Below are positions 8,339 to 16,544 of a stretch of DNA of 64,000 nt, piece by piece. The stretch is from Natronococcus sp. A-GB7. Lineage in GTDB: Archaea; Halobacteriota; Halobacteria; Halobacteriales; Natrialbaceae. Location: assembly GCF_029688865.1 (NCBI RefSeq), contig NZ_JARUKV010000002.1, positions 206,444 to 270,443 on the forward strand. Direction: 5' to 3'. Position numbers and translations under genes: made by a program. The stretch's first letter is position 1; each line of letters begins with the position of its first letter. The notes beneath the pieces are model-generated. The model was given only the letters and a program-made list of their open reading frames with translations. It did not search any database and was not told the DNA's origin.

Positions 8339-8505
8339 CGCGACTCCGATTCGTCCCAGGATTCGCGACAGGCGACGCTACAGAACTCGTAGTAGACGGC
8401 CTCTCCGTTCTCGACGACGTTTACGACCTGACGCTCGCCGTTTTCGGTCACCGGATCCGTACAGGACAGACACGTCGGTACGTCCTCGTCGCTCGAACCA
8501 GTCAT
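8335..8505 (-). CDS. Small four-Cys zinc-binding protein (DUF7576-like)
   Basis: 56 residues. Cys12-x2-Cys15 and Cys42-x3-Cys46 give a probable single zinc site. From memory it resembles haloarchaeal DUF7576 proteins. The stop codon overlaps the purU stop by three bases, tail to tail. The composition is strongly acidic and typical of halophiles. Function unknown; the size and zinc ribbon suggest a binding or structural role rather than an enzyme. Confidence 0.65.
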   Translation of the reverse strand: MTGSSDEDVPTCLSCTDPVTENGERQVVNVVENGEAVYYEFCSVACRESWDESESR

Positions 8506-8576
8506 CGGTCCCCAAAATAGGATGCAGCTACTTGAACGATCCTGTTGCGGCGGTATCGGCCGGCCGAGTCGAGGAC

Positions 8577-8984
8577 TCAGACGTTCTCTGGATCGACCGT
8601 TACGCCCTCGAACAGCGGATGCAGGTCGTCGTCGAGCTGGGCCTTTAGGTCCTGCAGCTCGTCCTGCGTGAGCGTGGCCGCGATGGCGTCGGTGACGCCG
8701 TCGGCGAACTGCTCGGCGTCGCCGTCCTCGACGTCGGTTCCCTGGAGGCGGTCGCCGACGCGGTCGACGAACGCCTCGCGGTCGTAGCCGGTGCCGTCGT
8801 GGTCGGCGTCTTCGACGATCGAGGCCAGCTCCGAGGGGAGCTGGGCCGCGACGTCCTCGACCTCGCCGCCCGTCAGGGTCTCGCCCAGCGTCTCGAGGAC
8901 GGCCTCGCTGGCGATCCGTGCGTGATCGATCGTCTCGAGGTGGCTCGCTTCCTGGACGAGCTTGTAGAACTCGTTTTCCCGCAT
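8577..8984 (-). CDS. DUF2267 domain protein
   Basis: 135 residues covering one DUF2267 domain: repeated helical units with Val-Leu-Glu-Thr-Leu-Gly-Glu-Thr-Leu and Leu-Pro-Ser-Glu-Leu near the middle, and a Phe-Val-Asp-Arg-Val segment. Members are small, soluble, widespread in haloarchaea and bacteria, and of unknown function. It stands alone between the DUF7576-like gene and a 236-base gap before the amidase; I see no other gene in that gap. Confidence 0.8.
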   Translation of the reverse strand: MRENEFYKLVQEASHLETIDHARIASEAVLETLGETLTGGEVEDVAAQLPSELASIVEDADHDGTGYDREAFVDRVGDRLQGTDVEDGDAEQFADGVTDAIAATLTQDELQDLKAQLDDDLHPLFEGVTVDPENV

Positions 8985-9220
8985 GGACGGCTATCGAACA
9001 CTGAGCCGTGTCGGAATTCTGCCCTCAAATGCAAGGGGCTGTCGAGAGTCGACATCGGCGTTCCCGACCGGGCTCTCGAATCCTCGGAAGGCCGCGATCG
9101 AGCCGGCTCGAGTCGCCGCATCCGTCCACGGAGCGATCACAACGCACCCGATCGATAGAACTCGGCTGACACCCGTGTTACTGGACGTTTATCATCCCTC
9201 GGGTGATACTCACACGCACA

Positions 9221-10543
9221 ATGGCACAGCGAGAGGTCCAACAGGAGCTGTCGGTCGACCAGTACACGCTCGGACTCGTCGGCCCCGACCAGGAGTGGGC
9301 GGGAACGGTTGCCGACGGCGGGACGATCGAGACCTACACCCCGCCGGGCTGCTGGGGTCCGATGATCACCCCCGAGTTCCGGGGCGGACACGAGGTCACC
9401 CGCCCGATCCGCGTCGAGAACGCCGAGGTCGGCGACGCCGTCGCGCTGACGATTCGGGACGTCGAGGTGACGAGCCTCGCGACGAGTACGGGCTCGATGC
9501 GCGAGCGAACGGAGGCGTTCGGCGACGATCCGTTCGTCGACCACCGCTGTCCCGACTGCGGCACCGAGTGGCCCGAATCGATCGTCGAGGGCACCGGCGA
9601 GGAGGCGATCCGCTGTGCGGAGTGTGGCGCCAACGCCTCCTCGTTCGGCTTCGAGTACGGCTACACCGTCGTCTTCGACGAGGATCACACGGTGGGGATC
9701 ACGGTCGACGAGGACGCCGCACACGAGCTCGCCGAGGACGCCACGGAGCTGATGGACATCCCCGAGAACGCCCGCCAGCACCCGATCCTGCTGTACGCGC
9801 CCTCGGAGATGCCCGGCACGCTCGGTCGGCTGCGGCCCTTCATCGGCAACGTCGGCACCACGCCGTCCGTGGAGCTGCCGGACTCCCACAACGCGGGCGA
9901 CTTCGGCCAGTTCCTCCTCGAGACCGACCACGACTGGGGACTCGAGAGCGAAGCGGAGCTCGAGGCCCGCACCGACGGCCACATGGACATCCCCGAGGTC
10001 CGGGCGGGCGCGACGCTGATCTGTCCCGTCAAGGTCGACGGCGCGGGCGTCTACGTCGGCGACCTCCACGCCAACCAGGGCGACGGCGAGCTCTCCCTGC
10101 ACACGACCGACGTCAGCGGCACGGTGCGGATGGACGTCGAGGTGATCAAGGGTCTCGAGATCGACGGGCCGCTACTCCTGCCCAACGAGGAGGATCTGCC
10201 GTTCATCAGCAAACCGTACAGCGACGACGAACTCGAGGCCGGACGCGCGCTCGCCGACGAACACGACGTCGACCTGCTCGACGAGATGGGGCCGATCCAG
10301 GTCGTCGGGACGGGTGCGACGATCAACGACGCGACGGAGAACGCCTTCGACCGCGCCGGCACCCTGCTCGAGATGAGCGAGGGCGAGGTGCGTTCCCGGT
10401 GTACGTTCACCGGTGGCGTCCAGATCGGTCGCCTTCCGGGTGTGGTTCAGCTCGACATGCTCGCGCCGATGGACGTCCTCGAGGACCGGGGGATCGCTCA
10501 CCTCGTTCGGGAGCAGTACGACGAAGGCGAACGAGACGCCTGA
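9221..10543 (+). CDS. Acetamidase/formamidase family protein
   Basis: 440 residues. The start at 9221 follows a TTTATCA box (about 9188) at leaderless distance; the in-frame upstream start at 9203 is rejected. The FmdA/AmdA fold is recognisable from Pro-Pro-Gly-Cys-Trp-Gly-Pro-Met-Ile-Thr, the His-Asn-Ala-Gly-Asp-Phe block and the Gly-Asp-Leu-His-Ala-Asn-Gln-Gly-Asp-Gly-Glu motif. An inserted Cys-Pro-Asp-Cys ... Cys-Ala-Glu-Cys pair (about residues 108-140) forms a zinc-ribbon-like insert. Predicted to hydrolyse formamide or short amides to ammonia and the acid. No urea or nitrogen regulator is adjacent. Confidence 0.8.
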   Translation: MAQREVQQELSVDQYTLGLVGPDQEWAGTVADGGTIETYTPPGCWGPMITPEFRGGHEVTRPIRVENAEVGDAVALTIRDVEVTSLATSTGSMRERTEAFGDDPFVDHRCPDCGTEWPESIVEGTGEEAIRCAECGANASSFGFEYGYTVVFDEDHTVGITVDEDAAHELAEDATELMDIPENARQHPILLYAPSEMPGTLGRLRPFIGNVGTTPSVELPDSHNAGDFGQFLLETDHDWGLESEAELEARTDGHMDIPEVRAGATLICPVKVDGAGVYVGDLHANQGDGELSLHTTDVSGTVRMDVEVIKGLEIDGPLLLPNEEDLPFISKPYSDDELEAGRALADEHDVDLLDEMGPIQVVGTGATINDATENAFDRAGTLLEMSEGEVRSRCTFTGGVQIGRLPGVVQLDMLAPMDVLEDRGIAHLVREQYDEGERDA

Positions 10544-10609
10544 CTCCGGCTGACGTCACGCTCGGCTCCGCAGCGGGAGAACGGCCGACTCCGTTCCGTC
10601 CGGCGCGCC

Positions 10610-10855
10610 TCAATCGGCTTCGTTCGGTTCGATGGTCGCGCGTTCGTCGGTCGTACGGTCGTCGCTCGAGTCCGTGCCGAGCCGTGCGCTTCGGTCCTCC
10701 GAGACCAGCGGTGCGACGGCCAGTACCAGCATCGCGGACATGAACACCGCGAGCATCGAGAGGGCGACCGTCGTAACGCTGAGCGGGACGATACCCGCGA
10801 GGGGAACGCCGAACGCGACGCCCACGAGGATTCCACCGGAAGTGACGAGACTCAT
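10610..10855 (-). CDS. Small membrane protein, two helices
   Basis: 81 residues. Residues 2-55 are hydrophobic and fit two membrane helices; the C-terminal tail is charged and hydrophilic. No homology is recognised. It diverges from the histidine kinase gene. Confidence 0.6.
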   Translation of the reverse strand: MSLVTSGGILVGVAFGVPLAGIVPLSVTTVALSMLAVFMSAMLVLAVAPLVSEDRSARLGTDSSDDRTTDERATIEPNEAD

Positions 10856-10996
10856 CGCTTTCGACCGTCCCTTTCGTATCGGCTCACATGAGTGTTACTT
10901 TTTCGTGGTCGAGTTCGTGGAACCGTCGTCCCGCTCTGTCGGGTGAACAAACGAGACGACCGAACGGCATTTACAGCAGCAGCCGGACCCTTTCGT

Positions 10997-12070
10997 ATGG
11001 AGATACCCGAGGGGCTGGGGTCACACGTCCTCGATACTCTCGCGCCGAATATCGCGGTTCTGGACGACGAGGGCACGATCCTGGGGACGAACGAATCGTG
11101 GAACTCCGTCGCCGAGGAGAACGAGCTCCAGCCACCGGTAGACGGCGTCGGCGTCAACTACATCGAGGTCTGCGAGGAGAGCGACAGTCCGTCCGCCGAG
11201 CAGGCGGCCGCGGGAGTTCGGGCCGTCCTCGAGGGCGAACGGGAGACGTTTACCCTCGAGTACCCCTGTCACTCCGCGGACTCCCAGCGCTGGTTCCAGC
11301 TGGTCGTCGAACCGACGCGCTACGAGGGCAAGCTGTACGCGACCGTCTCCCACCGGAACATCACCGAGCGCAAGCTGAACGAACAGCGCGTCGAGGAGTC
11401 GAACGAACGCCTCCAGCAGTTCGCCTACGCGGTCAGCCACGACCTCCAGGAACCCCTGCGGATGATCACGAGCTACCTCGGACTGATCGAGCGCCGCTAC
11501 GAGGACGAGCTCGACGAGGACGGCCGGGAGTTCATCGAGTTCGCCGTCGACGGCGCCGAACGGATGCGGGACATGATCGAGGGCCTCCTCGAGTACTCCC
11601 GCGTCGAGACCCGCGGGGACCCGTTCGAACCCGTCGACCTCGAGACCGTTCTCGAGGAGGTCAGCACGGACCTGCAGATGGCGATCGACGACGATGGCGG
11701 CGAGCTGACGATCGGGTCGCTGCCGACGGTCGAAGGCGACCGAAGCCAGCTCCGGCGACTGTTCCAGAACCTGCTCGAGAACGCGATCACGTACTCGGGC
11801 GAGGACCCTCCGCGAATCCACATCGAGGCCGAGGAGAGCGACGGCGAGTGGATCGTCGCGGTCAGCGACGACGGGATCGGGATCGATCCGGAGGACCAGG
11901 ACCGGATCTTCGACGTCTTCGATCGGCTCCACAGCCGCGAGGAGTACGAGGGGACGGGAATCGGGCTTGCGCTGTGTGAACGGATCGCCGAGCGCCACGG
12001 CGGGAGCATCGAGGTCGACTCCGAGCCCGGCGAGGGGTCGACGTTCTTCGTGACGCTGCCTGCCGCCTGA
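10997..12070 (+). CDS. PAS-domain sensor histidine kinase
   Basis: 357 residues. It has a PAS domain (about 10-125), a HisKA helix with the phospho-acceptor His148 (Val-Ser-His-Asp-Leu-Gln-Glu-Pro-Leu), then a HATPase domain with an N box (Leu-Leu-Glu-Asn-Ala), Asp-Asp-Gly-Ile-Gly-Ile and Gly-Thr-Gly-Ile-Gly-Leu. No membrane segment is present, so it is a cytosolic sensor, a common haloarchaeal type. No response regulator is encoded nearby. The start at 10997 is chosen because the PAS domain begins there and a weak TATA-like CATTTAC lies about 28 bases upstream. The signal is unknown. Confidence 0.85.
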   Translation: MEIPEGLGSHVLDTLAPNIAVLDDEGTILGTNESWNSVAEENELQPPVDGVGVNYIEVCEESDSPSAEQAAAGVRAVLEGERETFTLEYPCHSADSQRWFQLVVEPTRYEGKLYATVSHRNITERKLNEQRVEESNERLQQFAYAVSHDLQEPLRMITSYLGLIERRYEDELDEDGREFIEFAVDGAERMRDMIEGLLEYSRVETRGDPFEPVDLETVLEEVSTDLQMAIDDDGGELTIGSLPTVEGDRSQLRRLFQNLLENAITYSGEDPPRIHIEAEESDGEWIVAVSDDGIGIDPEDQDRIFDVFDRLHSREEYEGTGIGLALCERIAERHGGSIEVDSEPGEGSTFFVTLPAA

Positions 12071-12147
12071 TCCGGACCGGCCACGGAGCCGATCGCGGAC
12101 GGCGTCCTCGCCGCGAAACGGGGCAACTGACCGATTCACCCGGTTCC

Positions 12148-12162
12148 TCACACAACGTATAT
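12148..12162 (+). promoter_or_regulatory. Promoter element shared with the paralog at 39590
   Basis: TCACACAA, two bases, then TATATTA, 40 bases before the ATG at 12188. The paralogous gene at 39590 has TCACACAA, two bases, then TATA at 39548, 42 bases before its ATG. The shared octamer sits where a BRE-like or activator element would lie, directly upstream of TATA. Confidence 0.5.
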
Positions 12163-12187
12163 TATCGGACGAATCGTACGATGCCGT

Positions 12188-12394
12188 ATGCCAGACGGGG
12201 AAAGTGAACGAAGGATGGCCGTCTGTGCCTCCTGTGAATCCGCCTACGCCGCCGAGGTGTGGCCGGACGGAACGATCAAGCCGATCGGAACGAAGGAGGG
12301 CTGTCATTGTGGATCTGCGGAGTTTCGAGTCGTCGAGCACTCGTCGGACGTCGTCCCGGAGCCGGAAGAGCCGACCGACGCTGCCGACCTGTAG
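12188..12394 (+). CDS. Small four-Cys zinc-finger protein, copy A
   Basis: 68 residues with Cys13-x2-Cys16 and Cys39-x-Cys41, a compact zinc site. Its first eight residues, Met-Pro-Asp-Gly-Glu-Ser-Glu-Arg, are identical to those of the protein encoded at 39590, and the two align over most of their length (Tyr-Ala-x-Glu-x-Trp-Pro, Lys/Arg-Pro-Ile-Gly, Cys-Gly-Ser-x-Glu-Phe). Function unknown. A TATA box about 30 bases upstream supports the start. It lies between the histidine kinase and the origin repeats. Confidence 0.7.
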   Translation: MPDGESERRMAVCASCESAYAAEVWPDGTIKPIGTKEGCHCGSAEFRVVEHSSDVVPEPEEPTDAADL

Positions 12395-12564
12395 TCGGAC
12401 CGGAACCCGAGCGCGGAGTCGATCGTCCTCGAGCGGCGGTGCATCGAGAGCGTAGCTCGGTGACGAACTGGAGGGTTCGAGGCTCGTTCCGGACCGTCTC
12501 GAGCGCGCCCGTTCCGAACGGCCCGGCCGACTCCGGACTCGGTGCGTGAAACGAGACGTTATCG

Positions 12565-12589
12565 GGAGGGGGTACCGTCCGCCCCCTCC
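12565..12589. repeat. Perfect 8-base inverted repeat beside the origin repeats
   Basis: GGAGGGGG, a 9-base spacer, then CCCCCTCC. It lies five bases from the C-tract of the first origin repeat. It could act as a transcription stop between the zinc-protein gene and orc1/cdc6, which converge here, or as a protein-binding part of the origin. Confidence 0.45.
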
Positions 12590-12593
12590 AGAA

Positions 12594-12765
12594 CCCCCCA
12601 CCCCACTGTGTCCAGTGTCTCGTCTCAAGCGTCGAGCCGCCAGAAGCGGCGTTCGCTTCGATACCCCATCGCGTCCAGTGTCCTATCGCGGTCAGATTGG
12701 CAACGATCCGTCTCGAATTCGTTTGGGAGGAGGTGCTCCCCCACCCCATTGTGTCCAGTGTCTCA
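12594..12765. repeat. Origin recognition box cluster downstream of orc1/cdc6
   Basis: Three repeats in one orientation. The best copy (12594-12622) has a C-tract and then CACTG-TGTC-CAGTG (12604-12617), a perfect dyad. A second full copy (12738-12764) differs in one dyad base (CATTG-TGTC-CAGTG, 12747-12760). A weaker copy (12664-12682) keeps the GTCCAGTGTC half. Read on the other strand, the pattern is a dyad followed by a G-tract, the layout of archaeal origin recognition boxes. The rest of 12395-12762 holds no gene I can support. Confidence 0.7.
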
Positions 12766-13989
12766 GCGTGAGCGCGCGCCACGGTCGAGGCGTTGCTGGA
12801 TCGCTTCGGTCACCCCCACTACGTCCACTGTCTCGTCGAGCGCCTCGAGCAACAGATCCGGATTCGTATCGATCGCGTACTCGTAGTACCGTCCGCCGAC
12901 CTCGCCCTCGTTCCGTTCCGTTCGACTCGCGATACCCAACATCGCGAGCTCGTTCAAGTGGTCCCGCATCCGACGCGGGACGAGCGAGTCCGCCGCAGCC
13001 CGATCGCAGACGATCTCGTACCGATCCTGGATGTCACGCGCTCGAGTCGGCGCCTGGCCCTCTTCGTGAAGCATCACAAGCGCGTACAGGACGAGTTGGC
13101 CTTGCTGGGTGAGCCCCGCAACACCGTCGGCGATACGGCTCCGCTCGAGCGCCGCTCGGGCGTCGTCGACGTGTCCCTCCGTGATTCGTTCTGCTTCCCG
13201 CTCGACCGCGATGTCGCCGGCTTCCATCAAGAGATCGAGACTCTGCCGGGCATCACCGGCGTCTTTCGCGCCGAACGCCGCACACTTCGCGATCACCTCG
13301 GTCGGCACGACATCGTCGTAGAACGCAACGTCGGCACGTTGCTGGAGGATATCCCGGAGTTCGTGGGCGTCGTAGGCAGGAAACTGCAGCTCCTTCTCAC
13401 AGAGGCTCGACTGCACTTTCGAGCTCAGGCTCTCGCGGAACTTGAAATCGTTCGAGATCCCAATGATTCCGACCTTGGACCGCTCGAGGTTCCCGTTCGC
13501 CCGGGCTCGAGGGATCTGGTACAGGATCGAATCGTCCTCGATGTGGTCGACCTCATCGAGAACGATGACGATAGTACCGCCGATCGAGTCGAGTTCCTCC
13601 CAGAGCCACTCGTTGACCTGCCGTCGAGGGTAACCGGTCGGTTTGAGCTGCTCATTAGGTTCCCGAAGCTCGTTTATCAGCTGAATCGCGACCTGGTAGC
13701 TCGTGCTCAGGTCCTCGCAGTTGGTCCGAACCGTCGTCAGATCGACACCGTACTCGGTCGCGTCGGACTTGAGTTCGGAAAGGAGATACCGGGTGCACGC
13801 GGTTTTCCCAACACCGGCCTTTCCGTACAGGAAGATGTTCGCAGGCTGGTCGCCGTTAATAACGGGCTGAAGTGCAGAAATATACTGCTGGAGTTCCTGA
13901 TCGCGGCCAATAATCTCCTCCGGCTGGTAGTCCTCTCGAAGCGCGTCGCGGTGGCGAAAGATATCCATGTCCGGCTGAAACAATCCCAT
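12763..13989 (-). CDS. orc1/cdc6: Orc1/Cdc6-type replication initiator
   Basis: 408 residues. AAA+ ATPase with Walker A Gly-Lys-Ala-Gly-Val-Gly-Lys-Thr (56-63), Walker B Val-Leu-Asp-Glu-Val-Asp (143-148) and sensor 1 Gly-Ile-Ser-Asn-Asp; a C-terminal winged helix (about 310-395) would bind the origin. The start at 13989 (Met-Gly-Leu-Phe) matches the family; the upstream in-frame ATG at 14034 lies beyond the TATA box. It recognises origin DNA and loads MCM. Repeats of origin-recognition type lie on both sides, and one degenerate copy is inside the 3' coding end. Haloarchaea usually carry several such genes, and this is one of them; which one it is cannot be told here. Confidence 0.9.
   Translation of the reverse strand: MGLFQPDMDIFRHRDALREDYQPEEIIGRDQELQQYISALQPVINGDQPANIFLYGKAGVGKTACTRYLLSELKSDATEYGVDLTTVRTNCEDLSTSYQVAIQLINELREPNEQLKPTGYPRRQVNEWLWEELDSIGGTIVIVLDEVDHIEDDSILYQIPRARANGNLERSKVGIIGISNDFKFRESLSSKVQSSLCEKELQFPAYDAHELRDILQQRADVAFYDDVVPTEVIAKCAAFGAKDAGDARQSLDLLMEAGDIAVEREAERITEGHVDDARAALERSRIADGVAGLTQQGQLVLYALVMLHEEGQAPTRARDIQDRYEIVCDRAAADSLVPRRMRDHLNELAMLGIASRTERNEGEVGGRYYEYAIDTNPDLLLEALDETVDVVGVTEAIQQRLDRGARSR
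12811..12835. repeat. Degenerate origin box inside the orc1/cdc6 coding end
   Basis: CACCCCCACTACGTCCACTG followed by TCTCG keeps the C-tract, the CAC-n-GTCCA-TG core spacing and the TCTCG end of the complete boxes. It encodes the Glu-Thr-Val-Asp-Val-Val-Gly-Val stretch near the C-terminus of the initiator. The core has several mismatches, so binding is less certain. Confidence 0.45.
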
Positions 13990-14023
13990 ACTGATCGGTA
14001 CTGGATGCACTCTCGACGACAGA

Positions 14024-14058
14024 TATAAAGCCACCGTGTCGAGTGTGTCCAGTGTGTC
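14024..14058 (-). promoter_or_regulatory. orc1/cdc6 promoter overlapped by origin-box half sites
   Basis: On the minus strand TTTATAT (14024-14030) forms the TATA box, about 38 bases before the chosen start codon at 13989. Immediately upstream of it are two overlapping box-like sequences, CACCGTGTCGAGTG (about 14032-14045) and GAGTGTGTCCAGTG (14041-14054). This arrangement would let the initiator bind next to its own promoter. Confidence 0.5.
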
Positions 14059-14446
14059 TTCTGTCTGCTATACACCTCATCCTACCCACCCCACTGTGTC
14101 CAGTGTCTCGGGAACCGAGTGTGGGATGAGGATGTCGACGCTTGTAAACCAAAACTTGTAATTAGTATCTTTCCGGAGTTCCGAACGATAGCAAGAGAAG
14201 AGGGAGCGACAGGTCCGTTCGAGGAGAGATCGGGGTAGACAGACTGTCATAGAGATAGTCGACGGTGCAATCGCAGTACGTGTCGCGGTTGTATCCGTAC
14301 ACTGTTCCAGGAACCGCATACGAAGATGACCACACACAAGACGACCGAAGACACTGGACACACTGGGGGGAGGGGGGTCGAACCGTTCGTCTCTAGTGTC
14401 GAACCGTCGCCCGTTCATAAAAAATCGACTCGAGAGAGCGCCCGAG
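14031..14446. other. oriC: Putative chromosomal replication origin region
   Basis: A 416-base gene-free segment between orc1/cdc6 and purC. A complete box with C-tract lies at 14081-14110 (dyad CACTG-TGTC-CAGTG, 14092-14105), and an opposite-facing box lies at 14352-14377 (CACTG-GACA-CACTG followed by a G-rich run). The G tracts face outward. Between them lies a relatively AT-rich stretch around 14141-14175 with a repeated CTTGTAA, a candidate unwinding element. Archaeal origins typically show exactly this: inverted boxes around an AT-rich element next to orc1/cdc6. Strand-skew or mapping data would confirm activity. Confidence 0.75.
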
Positions 14447-15466
14447 TTACAGCCCCTGAACGGAGCCGATCGCACTCGAGAGCGGCGGCGCGTCGAAGAC
14501 GTCCAGCCCAGTGTAGGTGTTGGTGCCGGCACAGTACATGTTCCGGGCGGTATCGAGCACTCGGTCGTCGAGCGGTTTCGGCTCGACGTCACAGAGGGAC
14601 TTCCAGTCGGCGATATCCTTCTGTTTGGCCTGCGCTTTCGCGGCCTCGACGGCCTGGACCCACTCGGGCTGGGTTCGCTTGTGGTACTGGCGAAGCACCT
14701 CCTTCGAGAGCTGGGTCGCCCCGTAGCTGAAGCGGTTCTCGTCGAACGTGCCGACGACGTCCGCGACCCCGACGTCACCCTTATAGTAGAGACACTCGAT
14801 CTTGCCGTCCTGGTGGACCAGCTCGGTCTCGGCGGCCTGCTCGGTGATGACCCGGTTGACCTCGAGCGCGAGATCCTCGAGTTCCTCGAGGTCGGCCTTC
14901 CCGGCGATCTCGTCGGCCTCCGCGCGGTCGAGCTGGCGGTCGGTCTCCTCGTACTTCGTCGTGAACTCGACGATCGGCTCCGGGAGGTCGACGGGCTCGT
15001 CGGGCCAGTCCTCGAACTCGAGGCCGTGGTCGGCTGGCTCGGTGCGCCGGCGCAGGCTCGAGCCGATCGGAACCCGGTTCCGAAAGACGATCTCGAGAGG
15101 AATCAGGAAGTTCTCGCCCGCGGCCTCGTGGTAGCTGTCGTAGTCGTACTTCCGGCCCTCGTTGGGCAGCTTCGGCGTCTGGGTGAGGTCGATCGCCATC
15201 TGCCAGGGCGGGCGCGAGGCCTCATCGAGCGAGCACACCTCACCGTTCTCGACGACGCCGCGGTAGTGGGTCGGTACGCCCGCCTCCTCGAGCAGCTCGA
15301 AGTTGAACGCGCCCATCGTACAGAGGCTCGCGCCCTTGTCGGGAATCTGGTCGGGCATCTTCCCCCAGTCGAACACGGAGTAGTCGTCAGTGAAGACGAA
15401 CGAGCCCTCCCCGAGGCTGTCTGCGGTGGCCTCCTCTTCGATGTGGAACTCCTTGACGCTCGTCAT
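14447..15466 (-). CDS. purC: Phosphoribosylaminoimidazole-succinocarboxamide synthase
   Basis: 339 residues. SAICAR synthetase: ligates aspartate to CAIR in de novo purine synthesis. The family motifs are visible: Phe-Thr-Asp-Asp-Tyr-Ser-Val-Phe-Asp, an Ile-Pro-Leu-Glu-Ile-Val-Phe-Arg-Asn block, and a Lys-Ile-Glu-Cys segment. It is longer than bacterial PurC (about 240 residues), as usual for haloarchaeal forms. The ATG at 15466 is preceded by GAGGTG; a GTG three codons earlier overlaps that site and is less likely. It is the gene next to the origin on the side away from orc1/cdc6. Confidence 0.85.
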   Translation of the reverse strand: MTSVKEFHIEEEATADSLGEGSFVFTDDYSVFDWGKMPDQIPDKGASLCTMGAFNFELLEEAGVPTHYRGVVENGEVCSLDEASRPPWQMAIDLTQTPKLPNEGRKYDYDSYHEAAGENFLIPLEIVFRNRVPIGSSLRRRTEPADHGLEFEDWPDEPVDLPEPIVEFTTKYEETDRQLDRAEADEIAGKADLEELEDLALEVNRVITEQAAETELVHQDGKIECLYYKGDVGVADVVGTFDENRFSYGATQLSKEVLRQYHKRTQPEWVQAVEAAKAQAKQKDIADWKSLCDVEPKPLDDRVLDTARNMYCAGTNTYTGLDVFDAPPLSSAIGSVQGL

Positions 15467-15625
15467 CCGAGACACCTCTGGGCAGCCGGGCGGCCGCGGT
15501 TCATGTGTCAGATGCGGAGGCCGGACGGTAAGAAGGTTTCAGTATCGGCGCGGACGGCTCCCACTGCGACTCGAGAGCGTCCGGTAGTTAATAACGTATA
15601 CCCGACCGGCGTCCCTCCGAATCGT

Positions 15626-16423
15626 ATGGAACTCAACTACAGACGACGCGGCACCGGCGAGCCGCTGCTTCTCGTTCACGGACTGGGCGGCAGCTGGCGG
15701 ACGTGGACGCCGGTACTCGACGCGCTGGCCGCCGAGCGAGAGGTGATCGCGGTCGATCTCCCTGGACACGGCGAGACGCCGTCGCTATCGGGTGAGGTCT
15801 CCATCGACACCCTCGCGACGGCTGTCACCTCGTTTCTGGAGGCTCGCGACCTCGAGGGGGTCGACGTCGTCGGAAACTCGATGGGCGGACGACTCGTCCT
15901 CGAGCTCGCGCGCAGGGGAACGGTCGGTTCGACCGTCGCGCTCGCTCCGGGCGGGTTCTGGGACGGGTGGGAGCGGTACTTCTTCTACGCGACTCTCGCA
16001 CCGTCGATCCGTCTCGTTCGCCTGCTGCAGCCGATTATGGGCCGTCTCACGGCCAGCTCGGTGGGACGGACCCTGCTGCTGGCGCAGCTCTCGGCGCGAC
16101 CCTGGGAGCTACCCGCGGACGTCACCCGCGAGGAGATGCGGACCTTCGCCGATTCGCCCGCCTTCGACGAACTGTTGTATCGGTTGGCGTTCGAATCCGG
16201 GCAGTCCGGAACGGACTCCGCGCCGGGATCGATCGTGATCGGGTGGGGACGGACGGATCGGGTTACCCTCTCCCGTCAGGCGAAACGAGCGCTGAACCGG
16301 TTCCCGAACGCGAAGCTGTACTGGTTCGAGGAGTGCGGGCACTACCCCCACTGGGACGCCCCCGAAGAGACCGCGCGGTTGATCCTCGCCGGTACTGCCG
16401 GCGACGACTCCGACGGCTCGTGA
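15626..16423 (+). CDS. Alpha/beta hydrolase
   Basis: 265 residues. Oxyanion motif His-Gly-Leu-Gly-Gly-Ser-Trp, nucleophile elbow Gly-Asn-Ser-Met-Gly-Gly, a late Asp in Gly-Arg-Thr-Asp and the catalytic His in Glu-Cys-Gly-His-Tyr-Pro-His-Trp give a complete Ser-His-Asp triad. A TTAATAA box lies about 35 bases before the ATG at 15626; the frame is open far upstream but is antisense to purC there. Substrate unknown; esterase or C-C hydrolase activity is possible. Confidence 0.8.
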   Translation: MELNYRRRGTGEPLLLVHGLGGSWRTWTPVLDALAAEREVIAVDLPGHGETPSLSGEVSIDTLATAVTSFLEARDLEGVDVVGNSMGGRLVLELARRGTVGSTVALAPGGFWDGWERYFFYATLAPSIRLVRLLQPIMGRLTASSVGRTLLLAQLSARPWELPADVTREEMRTFADSPAFDELLYRLAFESGQSGTDSAPGSIVIGWGRTDRVTLSRQAKRALNRFPNAKLYWFEECGHYPHWDAPEETARLILAGTAGDDSDGS

Positions 16424-16544
16424 GTCGGCCCGGTACGCAAAGGTCGCGAACCCGACCGCTCGCAGCCGCCGAGAGACCGTGGCTCGAGCGAGCTGAGCGA
16501 CCGATCCACCACCCTTTTCTCGCTGTACTGGTATTGATACGCCG

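Noticed and set aside
11021..12628. 535-residue minus-strand ORF over the histidine kinase
   Set aside because: Antisense to a complete sensor kinase; composition is that of a shadow frame.
14396..15625. Upstream extension of the alpha/beta hydrolase frame into purC antisense
   Set aside because: The hydrolase fold begins at 15626 and a TATA box precedes it; the extension is antisense to PurC.
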